A DNA stretch of 5,308 nt, from contig JAQXMG010000085.1 in NCBI GenBank assembly GCA_029012525.1, forward strand, positions 1-5,308, in the 5' to 3' direction. The position numbers were made by a program, and so were the translations under genes. This DNA comes from a bacterium (GTDB lineage: Bacteria; Bacillota_I; Bacilli_A; RF39; UBA660). The notes below the pieces were generated by a model, which was not told the origin of the DNA, did no database searches, and was given only the letters and a program-made list of their open reading frames with translations. This document shows positions 1-5,308 of the stretch, in pieces (positions within the stretch are counted from its first letter, which is position 1; each line of letters starts with the position of its first letter).

Positions 1-600
1 AAAAAACTTTATAAAGAATTTGGTGTTAATGCTAAATACTTAATAGATCATTCAAAAGGTATTGAACCTCTTATGATAAATGATTTAAAAAACTATGTTC
101 CTAAACAAAAATCTATTTCTAATAGTCAAATTCTACCTAAAGATTATAATTATTTAGATGCTAGAAAAGTACTAATTGAGATGGTTGATAACATTGTTTT
201 AAGATTGGTAGAAAAAAATTTATATACAGATTCTTTTGGCATTTTTATTGGATATTCTTCACTAGAAAAACCACTTAATTTTACTAAAAAACTAAAGAAA
301 AAAACTAATAGTTATAGAACTATTTTAAATAATGTTTTAGAAGAATATGATTATAGAGTACAAGAAGATTATTTTATAAGAAAAATAGGTATTTATTTAG
401 GTAATTTATCTAAAAAAGAATATGAGCAACTTGATATTTTTAATTGTTACATTGAAGAAAAACAAGATGAATTTCTGGAAAAAACGATAAATGAAATAAA
501 AGATAAATATGGTAAAAATTCTATTTTAAGAGGAGTAAGTTATTTAGAAGGTGCAACTGCTAAAAAAAGAAATAGTTTAATCGGAGGACATAATGAATGA
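1..600 (+). CDS. Y-family DNA polymerase (UvrX/YqjW type, UmuC-related), C-terminal part, 5' end outside window
   Basis: This is the last 199 codons of a translesion DNA polymerase. The reading frame is open from base 1, so the ATG at 73 is an internal methionine, not the start; the residues before it (FGVNAKYLIDHSKGIEP) match the end of the thumb region in this family. The visible part covers the little-finger (impB/mucB/samB C-terminal) domain, opening with KSISNSQILPKDY, a typical Gram-positive signature. QLDIF at visible residues 143-147 (bases 427-441) fits the beta-clamp-binding motif. The tail GATAKKRNSLIGGH is the usual ending of UvrX/YqjW proteins. The palm and finger domains with the catalytic acidic residues lie left of the window, so activity cannot be judged. 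The known role of the family is error-prone copying past damaged bases, often under SOS control. The stop TGA lies inside the next gene. DinB is a less likely alternative, given the YolD neighbour. Confidence 0.93.
   Translation, partial: KKLYKEFGVNAKYLIDHSKGIEPLMINDLKNYVPKQKSISNSQILPKDYNYLDARKVLIEMVDNIVLRLVEKNLYTDSFGIFIGYSSLEKPLNFTKKLKKKTNSYRTILNNVLEEYDYRVQEDYFIRKIGIYLGNLSKKEYEQLDIFNCYIEEKQDEFLEKTINEIKDKYGKNSILRGVSYLEGATAKKRNSLIGGHNE
582..587 (+). promoter_or_regulatory. Ribosome binding site of the YolD-like gene
   Basis: CGGAGG ends 5 bases before the ATG at 593 and lies inside the last codons of the polymerase gene. It is a strong Shine-Dalgarno match and fixes the start of the downstream gene within the overlap. 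Confidence 0.8.
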
Positions 601-856
601 CAGAGCAAAGATGTTTTTATCTTTTGATGCTTTAAATATTAATGATTATATAACAAAAAAAGAAGATAAAAAAAATCATATTTTATCCAAAATAAAAAGC
701 TTAAAAAATGGTAAAAATATTCATATAAAATATTTTGATATCTTAGAAGTTAAAGAAGTTTATGGAATTTTAAAAAAAATAGATTATAACAAAAAATGCC
801 TTCATGTTAATGATTCAATAATTTATTTTGATGACATTGCTTTAATCTTAAAATAA
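593..856 (+). CDS. YolD-like protein, probable partner of the Y-family polymerase
   Basis: This 87-residue protein fits the YolD-like family (PF08863). It has FDAL near the N-terminus (residues 11-14), a central stretch of the form Y..G.L..ID (YGILKKID), and a C-terminal FDDI (residues 79-82) before IALILK. No signal peptide or membrane segment is seen. Family members usually sit directly next to UvrX/YqjW-type polymerases, as yolD-uvrX and yqjX-yqjW do in Bacillus subtilis, and have been proposed to be functional equivalents of UmuD; the biochemistry is not settled. The start overlaps the last 8 bases of the polymerase gene in another frame and has its own strong ribosome binding site, so translation is probably coupled and the two proteins made together. 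At 87 residues it is slightly shorter than common relatives. The family call rests on motif pattern plus context. Confidence 0.85.
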   Translation: MNDRAKMFLSFDALNINDYITKKEDKKNHILSKIKSLKNGKNIHIKYFDILEVKEVYGILKKIDYNKKCLHVNDSIIYFDDIALILK

Positions 857-858
857 AC

Positions 859-887
859 TTGTTTTTGACTTAACAATTTAGTAAAAT
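859..887 (+). promoter_or_regulatory. Probable sigma-A type promoter of the patatin-nuclease pair
   Basis: TTGTTT at 859-864 and TAAAAT at 882-887 are separated by 17 bases, an ideal spacing for a vegetative promoter. They fill the 48-base gap after the YolD-like gene. Predicted transcription would start near 894, giving a very short leader just ahead of or within the ribosome binding site. A second pairing, TTGACT at 865-870 with TAATGG at 887-892 (16-base spacer), has a better -35 and a poorer -10. No terminator-like hairpin was seen in this gap, so readthrough from upstream is also possible. Confidence 0.45.
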
Positions 888-890
888 AAT

Positions 891-901
891 GGTGGGTGAG
901 G
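891..901 (+). promoter_or_regulatory. Ribosome binding site deciding the patatin start
   Basis: The purine-rich run GGTGGGTGAGG ends 3 bases before the ATG at 905; its first GGTGG is 9 bases away. A GTG at 896 in the same frame falls inside this run and so cannot use it, which supports 905 as the true start. Confidence 0.65.
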
Positions 902-904
902 TAT

Positions 905-2179
905 ATGAAAAAAGCATTAGTTTTAGGTGGTGGCGGTGCTAAAGGTTCTTATCAAATTGGTGTAATTAAAGCATTAAATAAGTTACATATGAAATTTGAT
1001 ATTGTAACAGGGGTTTCAATTGGTTCGATAAATGGAGCTTTATATGTTCAAGGATCTTATAAACTTGCAAAAAGAATGTGGAAGACAATTACAACTGGTG
1101 ATTTATTTGACTATGATATAGGTGGCAATTTAACTGTATCTGATTATAAAGGACTTGTAAAACAAGTTTTTAATGGTGGTATGTCTTTTGATAGAGCAAC
1201 AGCTTATTTAAATAAGGTAATAGACGAGAAAAAAATAAGAAAATCTAAAATTGATTATGGACTTATTACAGTTTCTCTTACAAAAAGAAAACAAAAATGT
1301 ATTACTAAAGATCAAATTCCTTATGGAAAACTAGTAGATTATATTGGAGCTTCTTGTATCTGTTATCCTTTTGTTGAAACAAAAAAAATAGATGGAGAAC
1401 AATTTATTGATGGTGGATTTTATGATAATATGCCAGTTAATTTAGCTATTGATATGGGAGCAACTGAAATTGTAGCAGTTAATTTAAATACCATTGGTTA
1501 TGCTAGACCTCCAAAAGATAAAAAAGTTAAAGTCGATGTAATAAAAATGTCTAATGATCAAAAGTTTACTCTTTCATTTTCCAAAAAACAAGCCATAACA
1601 AATATGAAGCTTGGTTATAATGATGCTATGAAACATTTTGGTAAGCTTGATGGGAAAAATTATACCTTTAAATATGGTAATTTAGATTTAAATTATAAAT
1701 ACATTGAAGCTAATTATTTAAATATAATAAAAGAAATTTTGATGAATAATAATTCTATTTTAGAAATATTTAAAATAGGAAAATTTAAAAAATTATTTAA
1801 TTCTATTTCTAATAAAAAAAGTATTAAAGAAGAAATTAACGAAGCTATTGAATATTTGGGTGAAATTTTAGAACTTCCTAAAGAAAAAATTTATAATATA
1901 AATACTTATAATAGAATGTTAATAAGAAAAATAGATGAACTATCATATATTAAAATAAATAAAAATTTAACAGGGAAATTTTTAGTAAGTTATATTTATA
2001 ACAAATGTCAAAACAATGATATAGAAAAAATAAAAAAAGAATTATATAATATTGCACTTTTATTTCCAAAAGAATTTTTATCAGCTTTGTATCTTATTTG
2101 TTTAACTAAAAAATATGATTTAACCTTTAAAACAGAAGAATTATATAACGATATTCTAAAAGTATTTAAATTAAAGTAG
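905..2179 (+). CDS. Patatin-like phospholipase (serine acyl hydrolase) with a C-terminal extension
   Basis: This 424-residue protein is a patatin-like lipid acyl hydrolase. The oxyanion-hole motif GGGGAKG is at residues 8-14, the nucleophile is Ser38 in GVSIG, and the second dyad residue is Asp169 in DGG (bases 1409-1411), so the full Ser-Asp dyad is intact. The hydrolase core spans about residues 3-190, followed by LGYNDAMKHFGKLDG (236-250), a stretch common in Gram-positive bacterial patatins. Residues from about 258 to 424 form a lysine- and asparagine-rich, probably helical domain I do not recognise. No signal peptide or clear membrane helix is seen, so it is probably cytosolic and acts on membrane or free lipids; the substrate is unknown. 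The start at 905 gives the usual MKKALVLGGGGAKG opening; an in-frame GTG at 896 is less likely. The DUF2779 gene starts 7 bases after the TAG stop, indicating one operon. Related patatins serve as defence effectors (CapV), but no cyclase lies here. Confidence 0.93.
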   Translation: MKKALVLGGGGAKGSYQIGVIKALNKLHMKFDIVTGVSIGSINGALYVQGSYKLAKRMWKTITTGDLFDYDIGGNLTVSDYKGLVKQVFNGGMSFDRATAYLNKVIDEKKIRKSKIDYGLITVSLTKRKQKCITKDQIPYGKLVDYIGASCICYPFVETKKIDGEQFIDGGFYDNMPVNLAIDMGATEIVAVNLNTIGYARPPKDKKVKVDVIKMSNDQKFTLSFSKKQAITNMKLGYNDAMKHFGKLDGKNYTFKYGNLDLNYKYIEANYLNIIKEILMNNNSILEIFKIGKFKKLFNSISNKKSIKEEINEAIEYLGEILELPKEKIYNINTYNRMLIRKIDELSYIKINKNLTGKFLVSYIYNKCQNNDIEKIKKELYNIALLFPKEFLSALYLICLTKKYDLTFKTEELYNDILKVFKLK

Positions 2180-2186
2180 GTATTTT

Positions 2187-3983
2187 ATGGCTGTAACAAA
2201 AACGAAATTTATTAATTACACAAGATGTAATAATTATGTTAAATTTGAAAAAATAAATGATTGTGATTTAGAAAAAGATATAACTTATGAAGAATATCAG
2301 GAAGAAGAAAAACAAGAACAAATAAAGGAAGTTTTAGAAGAATTAGATTCTGATGCCAAGATTCCTACTAAACTTGAAGCAATGATGGATTATTATAAGG
2401 AAGTAGAAATTGAAGCTGGTAAAGTTGCAAATGATATTTTTAAAGGAAAATCTATTTTTAGTAAGAACACTTATAATCAAAAAAGTTTTAACTTTACTTT
2501 AAATGGTATTAAATATCTTTGTTATGTTGATATCTATAATGAACAAGAGTCTTGTATTAATATTGTTGAAGTAAAAGCAACAACATCTAATAAATATATT
2601 AATATGACTTATGGCAAAAGAGGTGATATAAAGTTTCCTTTATTTGTTAAAAATGATGACATTTATAAAATAAGTCCTTGTGTAAGTATAGATAGTGAAA
2701 TTAAAAAAAGTTATGATGAAAAAATTAAGAAATTATTAAATCGTTTTACATCTGTTGGAAAATATATTTATGATTTAGCAGTTCAAAGATATATAATCTC
2801 TCATGATAAAAATGTTATAAAAAAGGTAAATTATTATTTGGCAGTTTTAAATTCTTCTTATATTTATGATGGCTATATGGAAAATGGTAAAAGAATATAT
2901 AGAAAAATCAATGATGAAAATGTAATTTCTTTATTTGATTTTAATGATATAACTTTAAAGTATCAAGATTTAATCGAAAAGGAAAGAATTAATTTAGAAA
3001 CTAATTTAAAAAATGAAGAAACAAATTGTAAAGTAGGATGTTATTGCTTTTTGAATGAACCTTGTGAATGTATTTATAAAAATATTTGTTTTAAAGATGT
3101 TCCAGAACATGATGCTAGTTTTAATTATTTGAATTTTAGAACTTTTAAAGATAAGAAAGGTAATTCTTATGATAAGTATGATTTAATAAATAATGGTTAT
3201 TTAAAATTTGATGATGTACCACTTGAATTTTTAACTAATGAGAATCATCTTATTCAAAGAGATTGTTATGATAATAATAAAGTATATATTGATAAAGAAA
3301 AAATAAAAGCTTTTTTAGATGATTTAAAGTATCCCATTTATCATTTGGATTTTGAAACATTTCCTTGTCCTATGCCTAGATTTTTTGGAGAAAAACCATA
3401 TAGTCAGTCTTGCTTTGAATTTTCGCTTCATATTGAACGTGCTCCAGGAGTTTGTGATTTTGAAAAAGACAATTATATCTTTTTAGCAAAGACATTATTT
3501 GATGAAAGAGAAGAACTAGTTAAAGCTTTAGTTTCTTATATAAAAGAAGATGGAACACTTCTTGCTCAAAATGTTTCCTTTGAAAAGTCAAGAATAGAAG
3601 AATTAGCAAATATTTTTCCTAAATATAAAAAAGATTTATTAAGAATAAAAAATATGGGTTATGATCTTTTATATATTATTAAAAATAATGAGGAAATTTC
3701 TAAAAAATTAGGATTTGTAGAAAAAGCAAAAACTATAAATTATTATAATCCTAAACAAAGTGGAAGTTATTCAATAAAAAAAACATTACCACTTTTTACT
3801 GATTTAACATATGGTAGTTTAGATATTCAAAATGGTAATGAAGCATTAGTATCTTATTCTATGTATGATAAATTTAGTTTTGAAGAAAAAGCAAAAGTTA
3901 TGGAAAATTTAAAAATATATTGTAGACAAGATACATGGGCAATGGTTGAAATTTTAAGAGGATTAAGATCTTTAATTAAATAA
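2187..3983 (+). CDS. DUF2779-containing protein, probable dual nuclease (Cas4/RecB-like plus DEDD exonuclease-like)
   Basis: This 598-residue protein is called DUF2779 from its C-terminal half, which resembles a DnaQ/RNase H-fold 3'-5' exonuclease: LDFET (Asp388, Glu390), PMPRFFGEKPYSQ just after it, QNVSFEKSR (461-469), SYSIKKTLP (528-536) and YCRQD (Tyr578 to Asp582), the last fitting a DEDDy YxxxD motif. The N-terminal half looks like a Cas4/RecB-type PD-(D/E)XK nuclease: EAGKVANDIFKG (76-87), Asp115 and the Glu128-Val-Lys130 triplet. Between the modules lie six cysteines (281, 285, 287, 293, 295, 301) that may bind metal or an iron-sulfur cluster. The function of DUF2779 proteins is not established; nuclease activity is inferred from these residues. 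Residues 35-55 are very acidic and glutamate-rich. The start has only a weak site (TAGG, overlapping the patatin stop), suggesting coupled translation. No strong terminator follows. It is not Cas4 proper: there are no cas genes or repeats. Confidence 0.85.
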   Translation: MAVTKTKFINYTRCNNYVKFEKINDCDLEKDITYEEYQEEEKQEQIKEVLEELDSDAKIPTKLEAMMDYYKEVEIEAGKVANDIFKGKSIFSKNTYNQKSFNFTLNGIKYLCYVDIYNEQESCINIVEVKATTSNKYINMTYGKRGDIKFPLFVKNDDIYKISPCVSIDSEIKKSYDEKIKKLLNRFTSVGKYIYDLAVQRYIISHDKNVIKKVNYYLAVLNSSYIYDGYMENGKRIYRKINDENVISLFDFNDITLKYQDLIEKERINLETNLKNEETNCKVGCYCFLNEPCECIYKNICFKDVPEHDASFNYLNFRTFKDKKGNSYDKYDLINNGYLKFDDVPLEFLTNENHLIQRDCYDNNKVYIDKEKIKAFLDDLKYPIYHLDFETFPCPMPRFFGEKPYSQSCFEFSLHIERAPGVCDFEKDNYIFLAKTLFDEREELVKALVSYIKEDGTLLAQNVSFEKSRIEELANIFPKYKKDLLRIKNMGYDLLYIIKNNEEISKKLGFVEKAKTINYYNPKQSGSYSIKKTLPLFTDLTYGSLDIQNGNEALVSYSMYDKFSFEEKAKVMENLKIYCRQDTWAMVEILRGLRSLIK

Positions 3984-3999
3984 AATTAAATTTGTAAAA

Positions 4000-4013
4000 A
4001 AATGTCAACATTT
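4000..4013 (+). repeat. Short inverted repeat upstream of the rpoZ promoter
   Basis: AAATGTCAACATTT consists of 6-base arms (AAATGT/ACATTT) around a 2-base centre. It lies 17 bases after the DUF2779 stop codon and 10 bases before the proposed rpoZ -35. It has no following T-run, so it is not a good terminator. It could be a protein-binding site, or chance in such AT-rich DNA. Confidence 0.35.
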
Positions 4014-4023
4014 GTCTAATTGC

Positions 4024-4052
4024 TTGTAAATAAAAATCTTTTAGTTTACACT
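4024..4052 (+). promoter_or_regulatory. Probable promoter of rpoZ
   Basis: TTGTAA at 4024-4029 and TACACT at 4047-4052 are separated by 17 bases; each matches 4 of 6 consensus positions. Transcription would begin near 4059, immediately before the ribosome binding site and after the ATG at 4057, which is consistent with translation starting at 4075 rather than 4057. Confidence 0.45.
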
Positions 4053-4058
4053 TAAGAT

Positions 4059-4064
4059 GGGGAG
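4059..4064 (+). promoter_or_regulatory. Ribosome binding site deciding the rpoZ start
   Basis: GGGGAG ends 10 bases before the ATG at 4075. It lies downstream of the in-frame ATG at 4057, so it can serve only the later start. Confidence 0.65.
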
Positions 4065-4074
4065 TGTGATAAAA

Positions 4075-4305
4075 ATGATTTATCCGTCAATTGATAAATT
4101 ATTAAACCTAGTTGATTCCAAATATCGCCTTGTACATATTGTTGCTAAAAGAAGCGATGAAATGACCAAGACTGGTTATTTACAAAAAAAAGAAAGCGAA
4201 TATGTATCCACTAAAAATATTGGAAGAGCACTTGAAGAAATTGCAGATGGCCTTATTAAAATTACAACTGAAAAGGAAGAAAAGGGAAAAATAAAACTTC
4301 AGTAA
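4075..4305 (+). CDS. rpoZ: DNA-directed RNA polymerase omega subunit
   Basis: This 76-residue protein is the omega subunit, which binds the beta' subunit and helps assemble and stabilise core RNA polymerase. The N-terminus MIYPSIDKLL is typical of Gram-positive omega, followed by the conserved VDSKYRLVHIVAKR (residues 13-26, with the AKR motif at 24-26) and GRALEEIADG (50-59), the conserved C-terminal helix. The length fits the family. An in-frame ATG at 4057 would add six residues (MGSVIK) that are encoded by the ribosome binding site, so 4075 is preferred. The usual Bacillota neighbour gmk (guanylate kinase) is absent; the gene here has its own spacer and probable promoter. Its last codons and stop lie within the left arm and loop of a terminator hairpin, and the next gene runs in the opposite direction, so rpoZ is probably the last gene of its transcript. 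Confidence 0.95.
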   Translation: MIYPSIDKLLNLVDSKYRLVHIVAKRSDEMTKTGYLQKKESEYVSTKNIGRALEEIADGLIKITTEKEEKGKIKLQ

Positions 4306-4326
4306 TTAACTGAAGTTTTATTTTTT
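4292..4326. terminator. Shared bidirectional intrinsic terminator between rpoZ and the membrane protein gene
   Basis: The arms TAAAACTTCAGT (4292-4303) and ACTGAAGTTTTA (4309-4320) pair perfectly over 12 bases around a 5-base loop. On the plus strand a run of six T follows at 4321-4326. On the minus strand the bases leaving the hairpin are also T-rich, being the complement of the A-rich 4283-4291. The left arm holds the end of rpoZ and its stop codon starts there; the right arm contains the complete stop codon of the minus-strand gene (4318-4320). One hairpin therefore probably ends both convergent transcripts. Confidence 0.88.
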
Positions 4327-4728
4327 AGTATTTTTGTTTATTTCTGAAGTATTTTTCCAAATCATAATAAACATTAATGAACTTTCATAAATTACTCTAA
4401 CTAGGATTGGACCAAAGACTAAAATAAATAAGAAAGTAAGGAAACTACTTGAAATAAAACTAAATGAAAGTAAAATAACATAAATGGTACTGATTAAATA
4501 TAAGATTTTTAAAATAACTTCTAAAATCATAGTTTTGAAATTTAGAAAATCTTTAAGCCATTTTAGAAAACCATTTAATTTCATATCTTTTTTTGAATTT
4601 AAAAATAAGAAATAAACAAGAAGTCCTCCGATAATTGCTAGAACAATTGCTAGAACAGCCCAAACAATTGAAGCAACACCTGGTGTTGCACTACTTTGGT
4701 AGTAATCTCCATAACCTAAATCATACAT
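4318..4728 (-). CDS. Small multi-pass membrane protein, possibly DUF4282 family
   Basis: This 136-residue protein has a short Tyr/Gly-rich N-terminus (MYDLGYGDYYQSS) and about three membrane segments: residues 18-43, 71-92 and 97-124, the last interrupted by Arg111 and Glu115. A charged amphipathic stretch (KKDMKLNGFLKWLKDFLNFK) joins the first two, and the tail is polar and lysine-rich. From residue 61 the pattern (FLNFKTMILEVILKILY, then LVRVIYESSLMFIMIWKN.SEI) resembles DUF4282 proteins, whose function is unknown; this assignment is tentative. No catalytic motif is seen. The longer start at 4752 would add eight residues encoded by the ribosome binding site, so the ATG at 4728-4726 is chosen. 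The gene converges on rpoZ with 12 bases between stop codons and diverges from recX. A 12-base tandem duplication lies inside the first membrane segment. Confidence 0.75.
   Translation of the reverse strand: MYDLGYGDYYQSSATPGVASIVWAVLAIVLAIIGGLLVYFLFLNSKKDMKLNGFLKWLKDFLNFKTMILEVILKILYLISTIYVILLSFSFISSSFLTFLFILVFGPILVRVIYESSLMFIMIWKNTSEINKNTKK
4633..4656. repeat. Exact tandem duplication of a 12-base unit within a membrane helix
   Basis: AATTGCTAGAAC occurs twice back to back (4633-4644 and 4645-4656). On the minus strand each copy encodes Val-Leu-Ala-Ile, giving residues 25-32 of the membrane protein. The repeat keeps the frame. Confidence 0.85.
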
Positions 4729-4738
4729 ATAAAATACA

Positions 4739-4746
4739 CTCCTTTC
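4739..4746 (-). promoter_or_regulatory. Ribosome binding site deciding the membrane protein start
   Basis: Read on the minus strand, GAAAGGAG lies 10 bases before the ATG at 4728. It falls inside the first codons of the alternative longer start at 4752, which is therefore unlikely. Confidence 0.75.
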
Positions 4747-4753
4747 TAACATT

Positions 4754-4782
4754 ATATTAACATTTATTTTTAAATTTTACAA
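4754..4782 (-). promoter_or_regulatory. Possible promoter of the membrane protein gene
   Basis: On the minus strand, TTGTAA (4782-4777) and TAATAT (4759-4754) are separated by 17 bases. Transcription would begin near 4747, just ahead of the ribosome binding site. A perfect TATAAT at 4756-4751 is also present but has no good -35 and would start transcription within the ribosome binding site. Confidence 0.35.
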
Positions 4783-4797
4783 ATTTTGTTTTATAAT
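4769..4797 (+). promoter_or_regulatory. Probable promoter of recX
   Basis: A perfect TATAAT -10 at 4792-4797 lies 17 bases after TTTAAA at 4769-4774, a modest -35. Transcription would begin near 4804, just before the ribosome binding site. It overlaps the proposed divergent promoter for the membrane protein gene. No obvious LexA-type operator was recognised. Confidence 0.5.
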
Positions 4798-4803
4798 AAA
4801 TGT

Positions 4804-4812
4804 AAAGGGTGG
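4804..4812 (+). promoter_or_regulatory. Ribosome binding site of recX
   Basis: AAAGGGTGG ends 8 bases before the ATG at 4821, a good Shine-Dalgarno position that supports this start. Confidence 0.7.
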
Positions 4813-4820
4813 TAATTTTT

Positions 4821-5308
4821 ATGAAAATAGAAAAATATAAATATTTAAATGGGGGAAAATATAAAGTTTATATAGATAATAATTATTATGTGATTTATGA
4901 AGATATTATTATAAAACATAATATTTTATCAAAAAAAGAAATAACCGAAGAAGAACTAAATATTTTTTTAAATGAGAATAATTATTATGAATCATATTAT
5001 AAAGTTTTAAATTATATTAAATTTAGAATAAGAAGTGAAAAAGAGGTTAAAACTTATCTTGAAAAAAATAATACGGATAGAAAACACATTGATAATATAA
5101 TAGAAAAATTAAAAGTTGAAGGATATATTAATGATGAATTATTTTGTGTTTATTATGTTGCTGATTCAATAAATCTAAAAAATATTGGTCCTTTGAAAAT
5201 AAAAAAAGAATTACAAAAGCATGATATTAGTGATAATTTTATAAATAAAGCATTAGAAAAATTTACAAAGGATATTCAGTATAAAAAAATAAAAAAATAT
5301 ATTGCAAA
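4821..5308 (+). CDS. recX: Regulatory protein RecX, 3' end outside window
   Basis: The frame from the ATG at 4821 stays open to the right edge, giving 162 residues plus two bases of the next codon. The order of motifs matches RecX: a strand-like N-terminus ending in KYKVYID (residues 13-19), VIYEDIIIKHNILSKKEIT (24-42), the hallmark FRIRSEKEV (68-76) of the first three-helix repeat, IIEKLKVEGYINDELF (93-108), and IGPLKIKKELQKHDIS (122-137) of the next repeat. RecX proteins bind RecA and its filaments and modulate their extension and strand exchange. The N-terminal extension before the helical repeats is usual for Bacillota RecX, which is longer than the enterobacterial form, so perhaps 40 to 60 residues are missing. 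recA is not in the window. The gene diverges from the membrane protein gene across a 92-base spacer with its own probable promoter and a good ribosome binding site. Confidence 0.92.
   Translation, partial: MKIEKYKYLNGGKYKVYIDNNYYVIYEDIIIKHNILSKKEITEEELNIFLNENNYYESYYKVLNYIKFRIRSEKEVKTYLEKNNTDRKHIDNIIEKLKVEGYINDELFCVYYVADSINLKNIGPLKIKKELQKHDISDNFINKALEKFTKDIQYKKIKKYIA

Noticed and set aside
73..75. ATG at 73 as the start of the polymerase gene
   Set aside because: The same frame is open back to base 1, the upstream residues match the family, and no ribosome binding site precedes this ATG.
896..904. GTG at 896 as the patatin start
   Set aside because: It lies within the ribosome binding run; the ATG at 905 gives the conserved N-terminus.
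1380..1388. Long A-runs in coding regions as phase-variation tracts
   Set aside because: A-runs of this length occur throughout as lysine codons in AT-rich DNA, and all frames are intact.
905..3983. CBASS-type or CRISPR-linked system from patatin plus Cas4-like protein
   Set aside because: No nucleotide cyclase, cas1/cas2, repeat-spacer array or sensor gene is present; patatin and DUF2779 proteins also occur outside defence loci.
4000..4020. Inverted repeat after the DUF2779 gene as an intrinsic terminator
   Set aside because: The stem is short and AT-rich, the loop would be only two bases, and GTCTAAT rather than a T-run follows.
4057..4074. ATG at 4057 as the rpoZ start
   Set aside because: The ribosome binding site is downstream of it, and the omega family begins at the MIYPSID encoded from 4075.
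4729..4752. Longer minus-strand start at 4752 for the membrane protein
   Set aside because: The first codons encode the Shine-Dalgarno sequence itself, and no site precedes 4752.

Overview
The window is very AT-rich (roughly a quarter G+C by eye) and gene-dense, with short spacers and Shine-Dalgarno sites before almost every gene. Protein content (UvrX/YqjW-type Y-family polymerase with a YolD partner, RpoZ, RecX, a patatin and a DUF2779 protein) points to a low-GC Gram-positive bacterium of the Bacillota/Mycoplasmatota side, for example an RF39-, Erysipelotrichia- or Acholeplasma-like lineage. TGA acts as a stop: the polymerase ends with TGA exactly at the family's usual C-terminus, and the visible tryptophans use TGG. 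This argues against the Mycoplasma/Spiroplasma code. Assignment below phylum is inference.

Layout. (1) Positions 1-856: the 3' part of a Y-family translesion polymerase gene, open at the left edge, overlapping a small YolD-like gene by 8 bases. (2) Positions 857-3983: a probable promoter, then a patatin-like phospholipase and, 7 bases later, a 598-residue DUF2779 protein that looks like two nuclease modules joined by a cysteine cluster. (3) Positions 3984-4305: a 91-base spacer with a probable promoter, then rpoZ (RNA polymerase omega). (4) Positions 4318-4728: a small membrane protein gene on the minus strand, convergent with rpoZ and sharing one hairpin that should terminate both. (5) Positions 4729-5308: a 92-base divergent promoter region, then recX, cut by the right edge.

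How the genes relate. Translesion synthesis (polymerase plus YolD) and RecA control (RecX) are both DNA-damage functions, and the DUF2779 protein is probably a nuclease, so the window leans towards DNA repair and genome maintenance. It also holds one transcription subunit gene and one membrane protein gene. The tightly packed patatin and nuclease genes probably form one transcription unit. Whether they work together is not known; no nucleotide cyclase, sensor or other defence partner is visible, so this is not called a defence system. No transposon, CRISPR array, tRNA or rRNA was found, and no stretch over 300 bases lacks a gene.
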